Assembly: GCF_021018805.1 (NCBI RefSeq)
Contig: NC_086258.1
Coordinates: 16,206,692 to 16,270,691, forward strand
Source of the DNA: Prinia subflava
Lineage: Eukaryota > Chordata > Aves > Passeriformes > Cisticolidae
Reading direction: 5' to 3'
Length of the DNA: 64,000 nucleotides
Shown here: positions 48,555 through 60,900 of the stretch, in pieces
How the letters are laid out: every line of letters begins with the position of its first letter
Position numbering within the stretch: the first letter of the stretch is position 1
The notes under the pieces: generated by a model
Seen by the model: only the letters and a program-made list of their open reading frames with translations
What the model was told of the DNA's origin: nothing
Databases searched by the model: none
Made by a program: the position numbers and the translations under genes

Positions 48555-51500
48555 TATCTGATGTAGTCTCAAATTAACATTTTAAATAAGGATTAAGACA
48601 TAAGCAACTTCTGAAGGTATTTTTAAGTAAATGAAGCCTTTTGAACTCTTCTCGTGGCACAGGTTGAACTCATGGTTATCCTCTCATGGCTGCCAAACCA
48701 AAACACTGCTTGACTTTGGAAAACAATCCTCTGGAGCAAGATGCAGCTAAAAATAATATTTTTTTTTTAGTACTTCATTGTCCAGTTGTCTGTCTTTTCC
48801 AATACTGCAGTTTAAGAGGTCAAACCAAGTCCAGACAACAATGGAGCAACTTCTGCTGAAATCCTGGTGTCCTGGATGACACCATCACTGCAGAGTGTGC
48901 AGGGGAATTTAAGGAGCATGAACATTAGTGAAAACACTGATGTTAAACTAATATTGAAAGCCCTGAAAATGTATTGTTTTACATTGCTAGGAGAAGCCAG
49001 GGAGGGCCAGGAGTTACGATCACCAGAGGAGAGCATGTATCAGCCCAAGTGTGTTCATTCTGGGCTGTGGAAACCAAGGGAGGTTTTGCTGCCAGGAGCA
49101 CAGTTCACTGACACACTGCTGCCTTTTGACTCTGCATTGGACTATCAATACATTCAATCACAAAAAGTAATTAGTGACACCCTATTCTTCAAACAGACAT
49201 TTTGCCCTGTATCCAGCTACCAGATTTAATTATTTGACTGTGAGATTACAGGAGTACTGTAATGCTGCATCTTAATATCTTTATTATCTCCCTGCTAGAG
49301 ATGTACCTGCAGGCCCCAAGGAGAGCAACTGGAACGTTTCAAACATTGCAGACCTGCTTACAATAAAAGCTACTTTCTCTGGGAATAAGGATGAAAAATT
49401 TCTTCAAGAACTTTATTGAGGAAAAGCCTGTCAAGACTCTCAGCTGCATTAGAATATTCTCCTTCAGTCCAGGACAACAGCAGAGCAAAAACTAATACAG
49501 AAAAACCCCTGCTTACTCAATAACTTCATTTTACAAACCACTCTTGGGGACTTATTCTGGAACTTTGCTCACTAAATATTAATTTCAAGAGGGAAAATTA
49601 ATGAGAAAAATAAACTAATACTCTTAAGTCCTACTAAATAATGAGGAGGGCATAGGTTACTCTGTGGCATTACGATGCAATAATCTGGTCTGACTAAATA
49701 TATTTCTCCTCTTAGGTTGTTTCAGAACACTGCTGCTAATGAGATTTTGTGGTCCAAGCCAAATACCCTCATATCAATTTTCTCATTTCTAACATGAAAT
49801 TATGAATAATGCATTTTTCTCAGTATCGCTAATTTCCTTTTACAGGGGAGAAATGTGAATAAATCCGAATATTAATTTTTTAAAACTTTTATTTATCTTT
49901 ACTTGCGAAAAACCTGACATGGACTGCACTGTCCTTAAAATAAAATTTAACTCTGTTGGAAGTAAAATCACATCTTTAATTTGTAATAGTACACCATATT
50001 TATGAGTAAATGGTTGCAAGACAATAAAATGGCTAAACCAGGAACTGCAAACTTTCATAGTATGAACATACACACCCCCAGTTTTGTTTACAGAATATTC
50101 AACAAGAAAATCTTGTCTTTGGATACAGACATCCAGGACCCTGATTTTCACAGCTGGTGCCAGGTAAATTGGAACCAGTGAAATCAACTGGCAAAATTCA
50201 GAAAATCTGAGGATATGAACAGCCTCTGTGAAAATAAATCTTGCTAACATATGGAAAATGCATATTTTCAAAGATATCCCAGAGTTATGACAGCATGAGC
50301 TGTTGTTTGTATATTTTTTTCCTCTTTCACATGGAAAAGGCAGCAATAAACATGCAGTAATAAACCCTAACACCAAGGTGTTCTCAGGAATAACAGATCA
50401 TCTGCCTGGCTATGAAAATAAGCTCAATTTAAATGCCTTGCTTTTTCCCAGCCAAGCAAATGATGCTAAGTGATTCAACTCTCACATCCATTTACAGAAA
50501 CAATTATAAGGAGCAATAGCATATAAATCTCTTAAGCCCCACTGTATCTTCCAATCCTGATATAAAAAACAAATGCCTGCCTTGTGAAAACCATGTTTAA
50601 TAATTCTTCTTATGGGCACCATGCAGAGAAATGAAAGAACTGTAGCTTTAGGCACATTTTGCACAGTGCTGTGTTTGTCTGTCTTCCTGAACAGGAGTTA
50701 AAAAGTGCTGGAAATAAACTCAACATCAGCATTTTCTCCCACTTCAAATCTTACAGCATTGTAAGATTTAAACCATCTTACAGAGGTTTACCTTTTATTG
50801 AAATGTGTTGTCATGGGACAGGGGAGGAGCAACTGACCTGTGAATCAGTAACAAAATTTTTTTCAAAACCAGCTAAATAAACAAAAGGTAAGGCTGAACC
50901 CATCAAATGCAGTCTTTTGGTTAGAAATTCTCTGAAAAGCAGGGAGTGGGAAAGGTGAATTATAGATAGATTAAAAGATATTCTACTTCCTGTTCTTGCC
51001 CCTGGATTGAACAAGTTTTGTTCTGGTACCAACAGACATCACCCACCACCACGATCCTGTGATGATAAACATACTGCAACTACTTTCCACAGGTGTTTTT
51101 GAGCTATGAAAGAGCATTTTTGTATTAAAAAACACAAATAACCACTGCCTTTGACCCAGCACACCCAGCCCTCACTGAGAGAGAGAGAAGCCCTGCTGTC
51201 CTACACCCAGGAGCATCCAGCAGCTGAAAATACAGGGGCTCTCATGCAATTGGAATATGTCCTAATTAAAACAAAAATTTGAGGCTGCTTTTAGGGAGAG
51301 ACATTCTGGAGGGTTCAGGACAGTGGCTTTTGATGTGCAGACATCCTGCTAGAGCCACTCACAGTCTCCCTTCCACGAGGAACTGTCTGGCCAAAATCTG
51401 TACAGAAACAGGAGAGCTTCAGCAGCTGACAAAGGATGAGGCTTTGTCACCACTGTCCCTGTAAAATTCCTGTCATCTTCTCCTCAGTGTTTCCCCAGAG

Positions 51501-54500
51501 AGTCTCTGCTTTCTGGTTGTGCTGTCCTCGTCTCAGACTTTGATTTTGAGTGGATTTGCAGGTAAATACATATATTTCTTTGTTTTTGTTATTCTTGCTT
51601 CCTCCAGGAGCTTGGCCAGAGAGGCTGACTCAATCATGTGACACCATGAAATGGCTTTGAGAATAAGTGTCTTTTCCACTTTACAGTCCTGCTGAAACAG
51701 GGCTTGCTGCTCACAGGAATACAGAAAAGTGAGTAGACCCACCACCAGTGTCTGACAGCTTTAGATCCTTCTCCTGAAAAATTCATTATCATTTCCCAGG
51801 GACTACCTGCAAGTACTTTCTCAGGCTCATTATTAAATACAGAGCTTGCAGAAGTTACTGTGTTCCATACACACACCATAAATGTCATTTAAAAATCACA
51901 TCAAGGGTGTGGATGAGATTTTCAAGGTGAGATTTAAAACCCTAATGGAAGTGGAAAAAGAATTTAATCAGTCACGGCAAACCTGTCAAATAGCCTATTT
52001 TGCTGTTTGCCAGGTAAAAATATTCATAACCACTGCTTAATAAATGGACTCTAACATACATTAAAACTCAACTGTTGAAATAGATGTAAACACACTTAAG
52101 GTAAAATTTGCAGCAAGATATGCATGTGAAACTCCCTTTTGAGGCTTCTGAAATGTTTGTATGAAATACTCCTGTTGCTTTCAGTACTCCATTTAATCCT
52201 AATATACAAGAAACAATAAATTAATTTCAGCTTCCAGATTACTCCAGGCAAGCAGAATTAGTTTAGCCCATGGGTTTTTTTTCCAATACTTAGTTAAAAT
52301 TTTGTTCTAAAGGGAAATATTTTCTTTGTAGTATTAATCTTGGTTTATTCTTCCATTTGAGCAGGAATAAACATCATAAAGGATACAATTAACTAAATGC
52401 TGAAGAGGTTTCCCAGCTAGTGGGAAAAAAATATATATTCCTGACACACTTCAAATGGTCTATTTGGTGATGGTCCCGTGTAGCTCCCTCAGGACCAATT
52501 TAAAATTTACCACATCCTTTCTTTGAAAGGTGCTTCTAAAATGCTTGCATACCCTGTTCTGTACTAGGAAATTTGCTGTCTGCCTTCTAATGAACTCTTC
52601 ATAATCAAAAACCTCAACATAAGACCCAGCAATTAAATATTTGGAAAGAAATGGACTGAGACCACCAAATCATAAACATGTTCTAAACCACTGAGATTAC
52701 AGAAGTGTTAATGGTGACCAGCTAGACAGAAAGAAACTCCAGTATTTGTGTTAAAACCAAAGCACCCTAAAAGATGCATGCCAGGACAGCTCTCATGCAG
52801 TCAGCTAGGAACACAAGCACAGAGGATGAGCAGTAAAAACACACAGCCCTTCCCCTCTAGCAAATCATCATCATCATTCACCCAAAATGTTATTTCCACG
52901 CTGACCTCCAGCTGCAGAGTGACTGATGGTGCTGGCCAAGGGGGCACTGATGGATTGAGCCATCACAATGTTCTCAGCCTGGAGGTAATTCCCAGAGCAC
53001 CTTGATCTGCTACAGCAGCACCTCAGCAGCTCCACTGGACACGGGGCACACACAAGGCAAGGGCTGCTTGCAAGACCCCCTAAAACCCGAGGCAGAAGGG
53101 TCTTGCTCCACTGACAGTGGAATAAGGGGTTTGGAAAACCAAAGCTGGTGGGATAAGCAAGGCCAGGGTGTGATGTGTGGCGTTTTGGGGACAGTCCAGC
53201 TGGTCAGGGGTTAGTGGTGGTGACTGGAACAGGTCTTTGTGGGCTGGCACTGCTACAGTGTGGAGCCAGATCCAATAGTTAGAAGTGTACAAAAAGCTTT
53301 ACACGCAGCTCCTCTGCTCCTCCAAACCAGAGCTCCCAGCTCAGCAGCTGGGAAACAGCCACTGCACCAAATTCTGGACCCAAACTAATTTAGGGGTGAC
53401 AGCAGGAAAAGGATCAGTGTGCACCCTTCACTGCCTCTATCAGTTTATCCTGACAGCGTAGGAATGCTCAGGCATTAAAATCTAACTCTGCTAACATGAC
53501 CATTGCAGCCTCCTCAGCCCTTATTGTCCCCAGCCCAAGAGGCAAATAAACCCTTTTCAAATAAATTTCAATTAGCCAGGCTTTCTTCTTGTTAAAGATC
53601 AAGGAAAAGCCCTGGAGAACCCCATTAACATGCAAATGAGTAGGTACACAAACATAGCTCTTATGCGAGCCACTATCAGCAGGAATAATTAATTCTAAAT
53701 ACAGATACATCCAACGAGATTAACTCTGGATAGCTTTGCAAGAGACTCTGGTAACCTGCTCGTTGACACCCCTGAGCCTCCCCAAGAGGCAGAAACCAAA
53801 ATCCTGTGGATCAGTCTCAAGTGTGAGTCCTACCAGAGAAGCAGCTCTGCAACTGCACCACGATGTGGGGTTGCAGAAATGGGCCCCAGCCCCTGCAGCC
53901 TTGGCGTGGTGAATTCCACACCAGTGCTGTGTCTCTGTGAGGAGTTTTGGCTGTTCTGTTGTCTTGCCCTGAAAAAAAAACCCACTTGAGACAATTCTGC
54001 TGTGCACCAGCAGCTGCATTCCCCTGACAACTGAGCTGGCATTGTCTTCATGCCCTTTCCTTGGGAACCAAGTCACCATCCAGCCCAAAGCTTCCAGACA
54101 GCACAGAGGTTCAGTGTCAGGAGCTCCACTGCAGCCCCAAATGTTATTTGCTTTCTCATTTTTGATGTAATAAATCTGGTCTGACCCCTTTTTTTAAAAA
54201 ATTTCCTTTCAACAGGTTATTTAACCTGGAAATTTCTTGAGTAATACTGCCTGACTGGAGTGTTTTGATAATTTCTAATTTAATATTTGCAAAATTCTTG
54301 CTGGAGTTTTAATATAATTATTTTAGCACAGATGATATTTGCAGGAATAAGGCACCAATGGAAATTAACTGCAGACTTTTTAAGAGAGACTGCAACAACA
54401 GAGGCAAATCCAGCTCTCACACCTCCTGGGAATCTTGATTCAGCAGCAACTTCTCAGGCTGCTCAACCTTGACAGAAATTAGCCCATGCTAATATTTCTC

Positions 54501-55130
54501 TTGCAATATTTAAGAAATGTTATGCTACAATTCAATATTGTGATGTCCAAATATGTCATAATCTCAACAGGAGGTGGTTATAGGATAATTTGAAAAATAA
54601 TGCTGTCCAAGAATGGAGTTCTATGGCTACATGAATCAAACCACTACCAAAGAGCCCCAAACTGCTTTGAACAGATTTTTAACCATAGTAGAGTTTAGGG
54701 AGAGACAGACAAGCCCAATGACACCAAATCTTAATCTAGCTTAAATACGTGTGGTTTGCCACATTATTGAACATGCCATAGTTTGATTGAATTTTCTGCT
54801 AATTTTCTTGATTTCTTGATTCCTGGGCTTAGACTCTGCAGTAAGAACAGCATTGCCTGCACAGAAGAAGGGTGGTTCCAACGTGCTGCAGTTGTTTGCC
54901 ATAAACAGAAGTTAATATTTCATGGAGTCCCAGCTGTAGGGAGCTCTCAGCGTGTCCACCCAGCTGCTCTGTGCTCTGCAGTGCAGAGCTCAGGTCCCCC
55001 AGTTGTCCATGTAAATACTCCAGCCTGCAACAACCCACAGCGTTCTGTTCATAAAGAAACTGGAATGCACGTGACAGGCTCTCCCTTGAGAGAGGACCAC
55101 AGAATGCCATGGCAGATTTTGGAGGTCTGG
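48555..55130. other. Unique non-coding stretch
   Basis: About 6.6 kb without a recognised transposon. A 178-codon stop-free frame on the minus strand (49840-50376) is longer than expected but looks like no known protein. The octamer-containing segment at 53570-53700 is listed separately. Confidence 0.5.
53570..53700. promoter_or_regulatory. Octamer and TAAT segment, possible element
   Basis: A perfect POU octamer ATGCAAAT at 53630-53637 is directly preceded by CATTAAC, with further homeodomain cores in CAATTAGCC and GAATAATTAATTC. The segment is free of recognised repeats and simple sequence, and of mixed composition. The combination suggests an enhancer-type conserved non-coding element, but only by inference. 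Confidence 0.25.
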
Positions 55131-55580
55131 CTTTTTTTTTTTTTCTGTTGTTTTTTTCTTTAGTTTGGTTTGTTTTTTGGGGAGGGGTGTTTTTGGGGGG
55201 AGATGGGGGTGTTGTTTGTTTTTGTTGTTGTGGGGGGTTTTGTTTGTTTGGGGTTTTTTGGTTGGTTGGTTGATCTGGTTTTTTTGTTGTTGTTGTTTGT
55301 GGGGTGGGGGTTTTTTTGTTTGTTCTTTGTGGGGTTTTTGTTGTTGTTGTTGTTTTGTTGGAGTTTTTTTGGGGTTTTTTGGGTTTTTTTAGTGGTTTTT
55401 TGTTTGGGTTTTTTGGGGGTTTGTTTGTTTGTTTGTTTTGTTGTTTTGTTGGGGTTTTTTGGGGGTTTTTTGGGTTTTTTTAGTGGTTTTTTGTTTGGGC
55501 TTTTTTTTGTTTTTTTGTTTTTTTGTTTTGCTTTGTTTTGTTTTGTTTTTTGGGGTTTTGTTTTGTTTTTTGCTTGTTTG
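55131..55580 (+). repeat. G/T-only low-complexity tract with G4
   Basis: About 450 bp in which the plus strand is almost entirely G and T, with only a handful of A or C. It contains a canonical G-quadruplex motif: runs at 55179-55182, 55184-55187, 55195-55200 and 55205-55209 with loops of 1, 7 and 4. It also contains a 28 bp block at 55381-55408 repeated at 55472-55499, an offset of 91 bp. Translated frames give Gly/Phe/Leu/Val-rich artefacts on one strand and Lys/Gln/Thr-rich ones on the other. The tract is likely to be length-variable and hard to sequence. Confidence 0.92.
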
Positions 55581-57218
55581 GAGCCTTTTAATTTTCTTTA
55601 AACTTTGTTCGTTTTTTTCCCTTCTTCCTTTTTTCTTTTGCCTCAAATGACTCCCCAAGGACTTATCCCAGTCAATGGGAAATCCCAAATCACCCTACAC
55701 AAACCATTCCAGGAGCTACTTTGGGGCTCTGTGGTGCATCTCCACCCTGACCCCTATGGAACCTGCAGGCAATGTGATCACAGATGGATGTCAAACCACA
55801 TCCAATTTGGCACATTAATTAAGGGCTTGGACAAGCTGTCAGACACCACAGAGGGATAAATGCAGCAGGAGAGCCACACCAGGCTGGAGCTCTGCTCTCC
55901 AGTAACACTCCTGTGCCACAGAGGAGGAGCCTGTGCTCTGGGAATTTGCAATTCCCTGCTGGACACAAGAACAGCACAGTGCAGACCTATTTCCAGAATT
56001 TAAGAGGCACATCAATCTCAAGCCAGCCCCCTGCACGAGGATGTATTTCTTTCTCAGTGCTGAAGGTCTCAGAATAATGGCCCATTACAGAGATACATTG
56101 GGAGAATTATTCAGGATGCACTCCAAGAAGGGAGTGGCTCAGAATGGATGGGTCAGGGATGGGTGAGGGGGTGTGTGCATGTGCACATTTATTCTGCAGA
56201 TTGAAATTTAGAGATGAAAATGTCTTTTTTCAGATTTTTGGTATACATAAAATGAAGATTAGACAAAAAAAAAAAATATCCTAACTAGAGATTTGAATAT
56301 CTAAACACTGAAAAGATATGTTCTATTACAGCTCAGAATTACACATTTCTACAGAATATTTTTATAAGCTCACTCAGAAGTCTCAGTTTTACTTTCATTA
56401 CCTTCTAATCTTCCTCTTAATGTGTAAATGTATTATCTGGCTGGTATTTTGCATTTATGTTCTAAAAACTGTTTGTGAAGGGATTTAAAATGGTTTTATA
56501 CAGAATTAGACTATAAAAAAACCCCCAAACAATCCAAATGCTCCATCCTCACGCAACCTTGATAAAAACTATTTAGGGTTTCTTTTTTTTGATGGTGGTT
56601 AGGGTTTTTTTGGTTTCAGTTTGTTTGTAAGTGTGTTTGAGTTTTTGGGGTGTTGAGGTTGTCTGGAGGGGTTTTTTTGCTGTTTGCTTGGCTACTATAT
56701 TTTGAGATTTTTTTAAATTATTGTTAGCAGGAAATAGTCTAAACCTAATTTTATATCAGATTCATAATTATGTATTCAGGTAGAATTTCAGATAGCTTTG
56801 GATCAGCAGAGATGGCAGCATTTGGTAGTCAGATATTCTTTATACACATGGATATGTAACGATTGATCACAATACAAAAGGAAATTATTTTAATGCTTTG
56901 GGGGGTATTTTACAAAAACATAGACATCCTAGTCCTTTGCACAAATTATTTCTATGCAATGAACTATTCTTATTCATTATGATGGGGTCACCATGAAAGC
57001 AGCAGGAAACAGATGCACTCCCTCCTCCCCAGAGGTTTAGTGCATGTCAAAATTATCATGCACAAACATGCACAGGCTTTTCAAGCTGCTCAACCCAAAC
57101 TTGATGACATTTAATCCCTAATGCATATGCAGAGTTCAAAGCCATCATTTCCCCTACCTGAGTGCACAGGCTTGTATCCCTTGTACCCATTAGAGTCCAG
57201 GCTGATGCCTCTTCCTTC
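55581..57218. other. Unique stretch with second T/G-rich patch
   Basis: About 1.6 kb with no gene recognised. A T/G-rich patch at about 56580-56690 resembles the larger tract at 55131-55580 but is more degenerate. The rest is AT-rich unique DNA. Confidence 0.5.
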
Positions 57219-57978
57219 ACAGAATCACAGAATAAATTAGGTTGGAGAAGGCCTTTGAGACCATCCAGTGACCCAACACCACCCTGTCCCCCAGCCCATG
57301 GCACTGAGTGCCACGTCCAGTCTGTCCTTAAACACCTCCAGGGACGGTGACACCTCCCTGGGCAGCCCATTCCAGTGCCCAACCACTCATTCTGTGAAGA
57401 ATTTCTTCCTGATGTCCAACCTGAACCTCCCCTGGCACAGCTTGAGGCTGTGTCCTCTTGTCCTGTCTCTGTTCCCTGGGAGCAGAGCCTGACCCCACCT
57501 GGGTGCAGCCTCCTGTAGAGAGCTGTAGAGAGTTCTCCTAAATATCCTTTTTTTTCCAGAAAAAACAACCTCAGCTGCCTCAGCTGCTCTTCATGGGACT
57601 TGTGGTCCAGACCCTCCACCAGCCTAATTGTCCTCCTCTGGACATGCTGCAGCATCTCAATGTCCTTCCTAAACTGAGGGGACACAGCTGGACACAGCAC
57701 TCGAGGTGTGCCCTCACCAGTGCCCAGTCCAGGGACAGAATGACCTCCCTGCTCCTGCTGCCCACACCATTCCAGATCCAGGCCAGGAGTTATTGACCTC
57801 TTGGCCACCAGGGCACACTGCTGGCCCATGTCCAGCCTGCTGGCCATCAGTCCCCCCCACTGGTCACTGTCCAGCCACTCTGTCCCCATCCTGCAGGGAA
57901 TCTTTGCAGCCAAAAACCAGCACTAGGTCCTTTTAAACCTCATATCTTTGGATTTGGCCCATCTCTGCAGCCTGTCCA
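57219..57978 (-). mobile_element. CR1 LINE fragment, minus strand, longest copy
   Basis: About 760 bp. The plus strand begins CACAGAATCACAGAAT and continues with GTTGGAGAAGGCCTTTGAGA, CACCTCCAGGGACGGTGACA, GTGAAGAATTTCTTCCTGAT, GGCTGTGTCCTCTTGTCCTG, CTGCCTCAGCTGCTCTTCAT and TGGACACAGCACTCGAGGTG to CTCTGCAGCCTGTCCA. This is the older CR1 tail lineage also seen at 16101. It is 5' truncated and lacks the endonuclease and most of the RT. It keeps the terminal repeat AGAATCAC. Confidence 0.96.
57290..57765 (-). pseudogene. CR1 ORF2 C-terminal remnant, three frames
   Basis: The conserved CR1 ORF2 tail is readable but split between frames. GSRSREVILSLDWALVRAHL lies in one frame (to about 57688). 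FRKDIEMLQHVQRRTIRLVE and the following LDHKSHEEQLRQLRLFFLEK lie in a second (57673 down to about 57512). The RGHSLKLCQGRFRLDIRK-type end, recognisable from the DNA, lies in a third. At least two frameshifts therefore separate the parts. A 285-codon minus-strand frame (57056-57913) spans the middle block but reads out of frame on both sides, so it is not a real gene. Confidence 0.9.
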
Positions 57979-60900
57979 TACATGGGGAAGGCCAAGGAGG
58001 TGCCTGCCATGCTCAGAACAACACACTGACAACGAAACCAGCTGGATTATTACTCATGGAAGCACAAACTCTAAGAGATCTCCACACACAGGGGTGTTGG
58101 GGTTACACATGAAGCTGTGGGGAGTGGGTCTGTGCAAGAATCCATTGCCAGTCACCCGAGAGCAGATCCATCCTCAGCATGTCAGGCATCAGTGAAGAGG
58201 AGCAGAGAGTCCTGGAGGAGGTGGAGAGCAGCCTGGATGAGCTTGACTAACACATTTCAGCCTGCACGAGCCCCATTTGCAGCAATTTGCACAGCAGCAC
58301 TCAGATTTTCTACATTTCTCTCAACTTTATGTCACTGAAGCTCCGTTATCAGGTTCAATTAGTATCCAGAAGGCTGACATTTTCTCCATCCAAAACAATC
58401 CTCCCCTGCCTTCCAAGGGAGGTGACAAATGTGCAGCTGCAGTTTTGCTCTGGACAGTCCTTTGGTGGCACTTGGCTGACATCTGTTGACACAGTCCCAC
58501 AGTCAGTCACGACACAACTGCTGCACTGATGTTTTTTCTCCACTCCCTTGCAATTTTTAATTATTGCTTGACAGCATTTTGAAGATAAAGACATGTTGGA
58601 GAAATGCTGTGCATTTTCAGCTCTGCTCAACGCCACTTGCTTGAGGACATCTGTGCTGGGTTACCCAGTGAGATAGGCAGCAAATTAAACAGTTATGCAA
58701 TTTTACCAGATGCAGGAATAAAGAATAAAGACTAAAGGAGGATACAACACCTGGCACACCACTGGGGAAATACAGTTTCCTGCTGACACCTTGGTCTTAG
58801 CTGAAGGAGCCCCACATTAACACTCAGGAGGGGACTTGCCCCTTTCCCTAAAAGATCTGAAAATTGGGGTTTGATACCAGCATGGAGAGACTTTTCCTCC
58901 TCCTTATGAGCTTCCAATTTCCTTAACTCCTGCAGTTCATTCTTAGTGACCAGAACATGGTGCTCCAGACTCAGAGCAGTTTGGGTGTATCTATGGGAAA
59001 CTGTTTTAATTTATGGTGAGCTCTATTTACCATTAATTCTCAGTTACTTCCAAAACAAAGCCCAGATCCACCTGAGGCACAGAGTTACATATTGCACTGG
59101 TACATAAAAAAGGTTGTCACTAAAAAAAAAGATGGATTTTGAATGATTTGCAGTATCAACTTACATTGATTTAACCCATGACAGTACTCTTAATATTCTC
59201 CAGGATTTGAAGTTACATATACTAAAGTATTTGAAGAGCAAGCTATAGTCAAATGCTAATAAGACACAAATATAAGCTTTAGAAACTTTCTGCTTGGATT
59301 TAAGAGTCACACTACAAAAGAAACAGAGGAAAACTGTACAGACTGTGATTAGGAAATACAGGAACAGCCTTTACTGCATCATTGTGGCACAGCCACATCC
59401 CTCTGCCAGGTACTTCTCTGCAACTGCTCTCATAGACTGCTGGGATTTGGCTGTGGAAAAGCCATTTGGAGGCTTTGAACAACACCCTGACAGCACTAGA
59501 GAATGCACCAGCCAGCTGCTTTTCTTATTCAGAAATTCCCCAGCTAGAAAAACATTCCTAAGGTGTCTGAGAAAGGGATTCTTCCCCATGAGTCAGTCAC
59601 ACTCATGGAAATCTTTGTCTGTTCACTTATTTGGATTCATATTACAGAAAATATTGCTGCAAGCAATTTCAGCATCTGTGCAGAGCCTGCTTTGTTCTGA
59701 CTCTGCAAAGTGGGAATACACACACATCATTCCTGTTTATCAGCCAGAACCCTCTAAGAGGTGAGAAACCTTTTTTTTTGGGCCAAATTGTCATTTGTTT
59801 TATTTGTCACTGCTTTTCTGACTTCAACAAGTCCATGCTAAGGTAGATCTCAATAGTCTAGTCCAGCCTTCAAAAACCGTGAAAGCAGGAATGGGTCACA
59901 CATACCTATCCACTACAGCAAGAAAATGATTAGATTTCAAAAAATGGAGTATGTCAATGTGACAGAAATAAAGAGAAATAAGTCCCATTGTGGAGAAAGA
60001 ACAGACAGGATGAATGCACTTTCCAGCACATGCAATGTTGATATCACAATATACACATTTTTCCCAGGGTCACAGCTAAATGCTGGCTTTTCAGATAGGA
60101 ATGGAGAGCCTGAGAACTTCTGGAAGCAGCAACTTTTCCAACTGGAGTATCCAGCTGCAAGCAGTAACTCCATACAAATTATACAAGATAGGAGAAGTAA
60201 CCCTTCATTCAACCTTCCTCATTTCTAATGCAACATGAGCTCAGGCACTCAGGAAAAAAAAAAAGAGCAAAAATTTCCAGGTCACAACAGTTAAACTGCT
60301 GCAAAAAAACCCCAAGTGCAGGCCAAGAATTACTTTAAAGAAAATACACAACAAATAATAATGAGAGGAAATATTTGTCAGAGATAAAGAGGCATACCAC
60401 AAACCAGCTCCAGTTTCAAATATAAAGCAAGTCACTGCTGACAACCTGTAGAGGTGTCTGAAATGCAAAACTCCAGGAAAATGAAAAGGAAAGAATCTCA
60501 TTAGCTACAAGGATCATGCCCCGTTAAATATACCTGCACTTTGAAAAATTACCTTTGATAGAAGCAATATTGCAGGTTGAGTGACTGAGGTTTTCATTAG
60601 GCAAGAGCTTTACCATGCTATTCCAGCAATATCAAGGCCTTAAAAAGTAGTAAGGAAGAGTACCGTACTTTGAAGAATCTTGTCCAGTTTTGCTCTGCCC
60701 CAGTTAGGGCAACCCCTGACCCCAGTTCCAGAATACATAAAATATCTTCATCACATGAACCAGCCAATTCTGTAGCTAGACAGGAAATACATTTGGGGCG
60801 TTAATTGTATCAATGTTACAGCATGGTTTTGGCAGGGATCCCAAACACACCTTTGGAATAGTTTTCAGGAGAGTCAGACTTTTTCATGTGTGACATAAAA

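Noticed and set aside
55165..55601. Long plus-strand open frames rich in Gly, Phe, Leu and Val
   Set aside because: They are translations of the G/T-only low-complexity tract and have no family motif.
55389..55688. Minus-strand 99-codon frame rich in Lys, Gln and Thr
   Set aside because: It is the complement of the same low-complexity tract; stop codons are rare only because of base skew.
59294..59764. 156-codon plus-strand frame
   Set aside because: No domain, no ATG at the first codon position of a supported exon, and within chance length.
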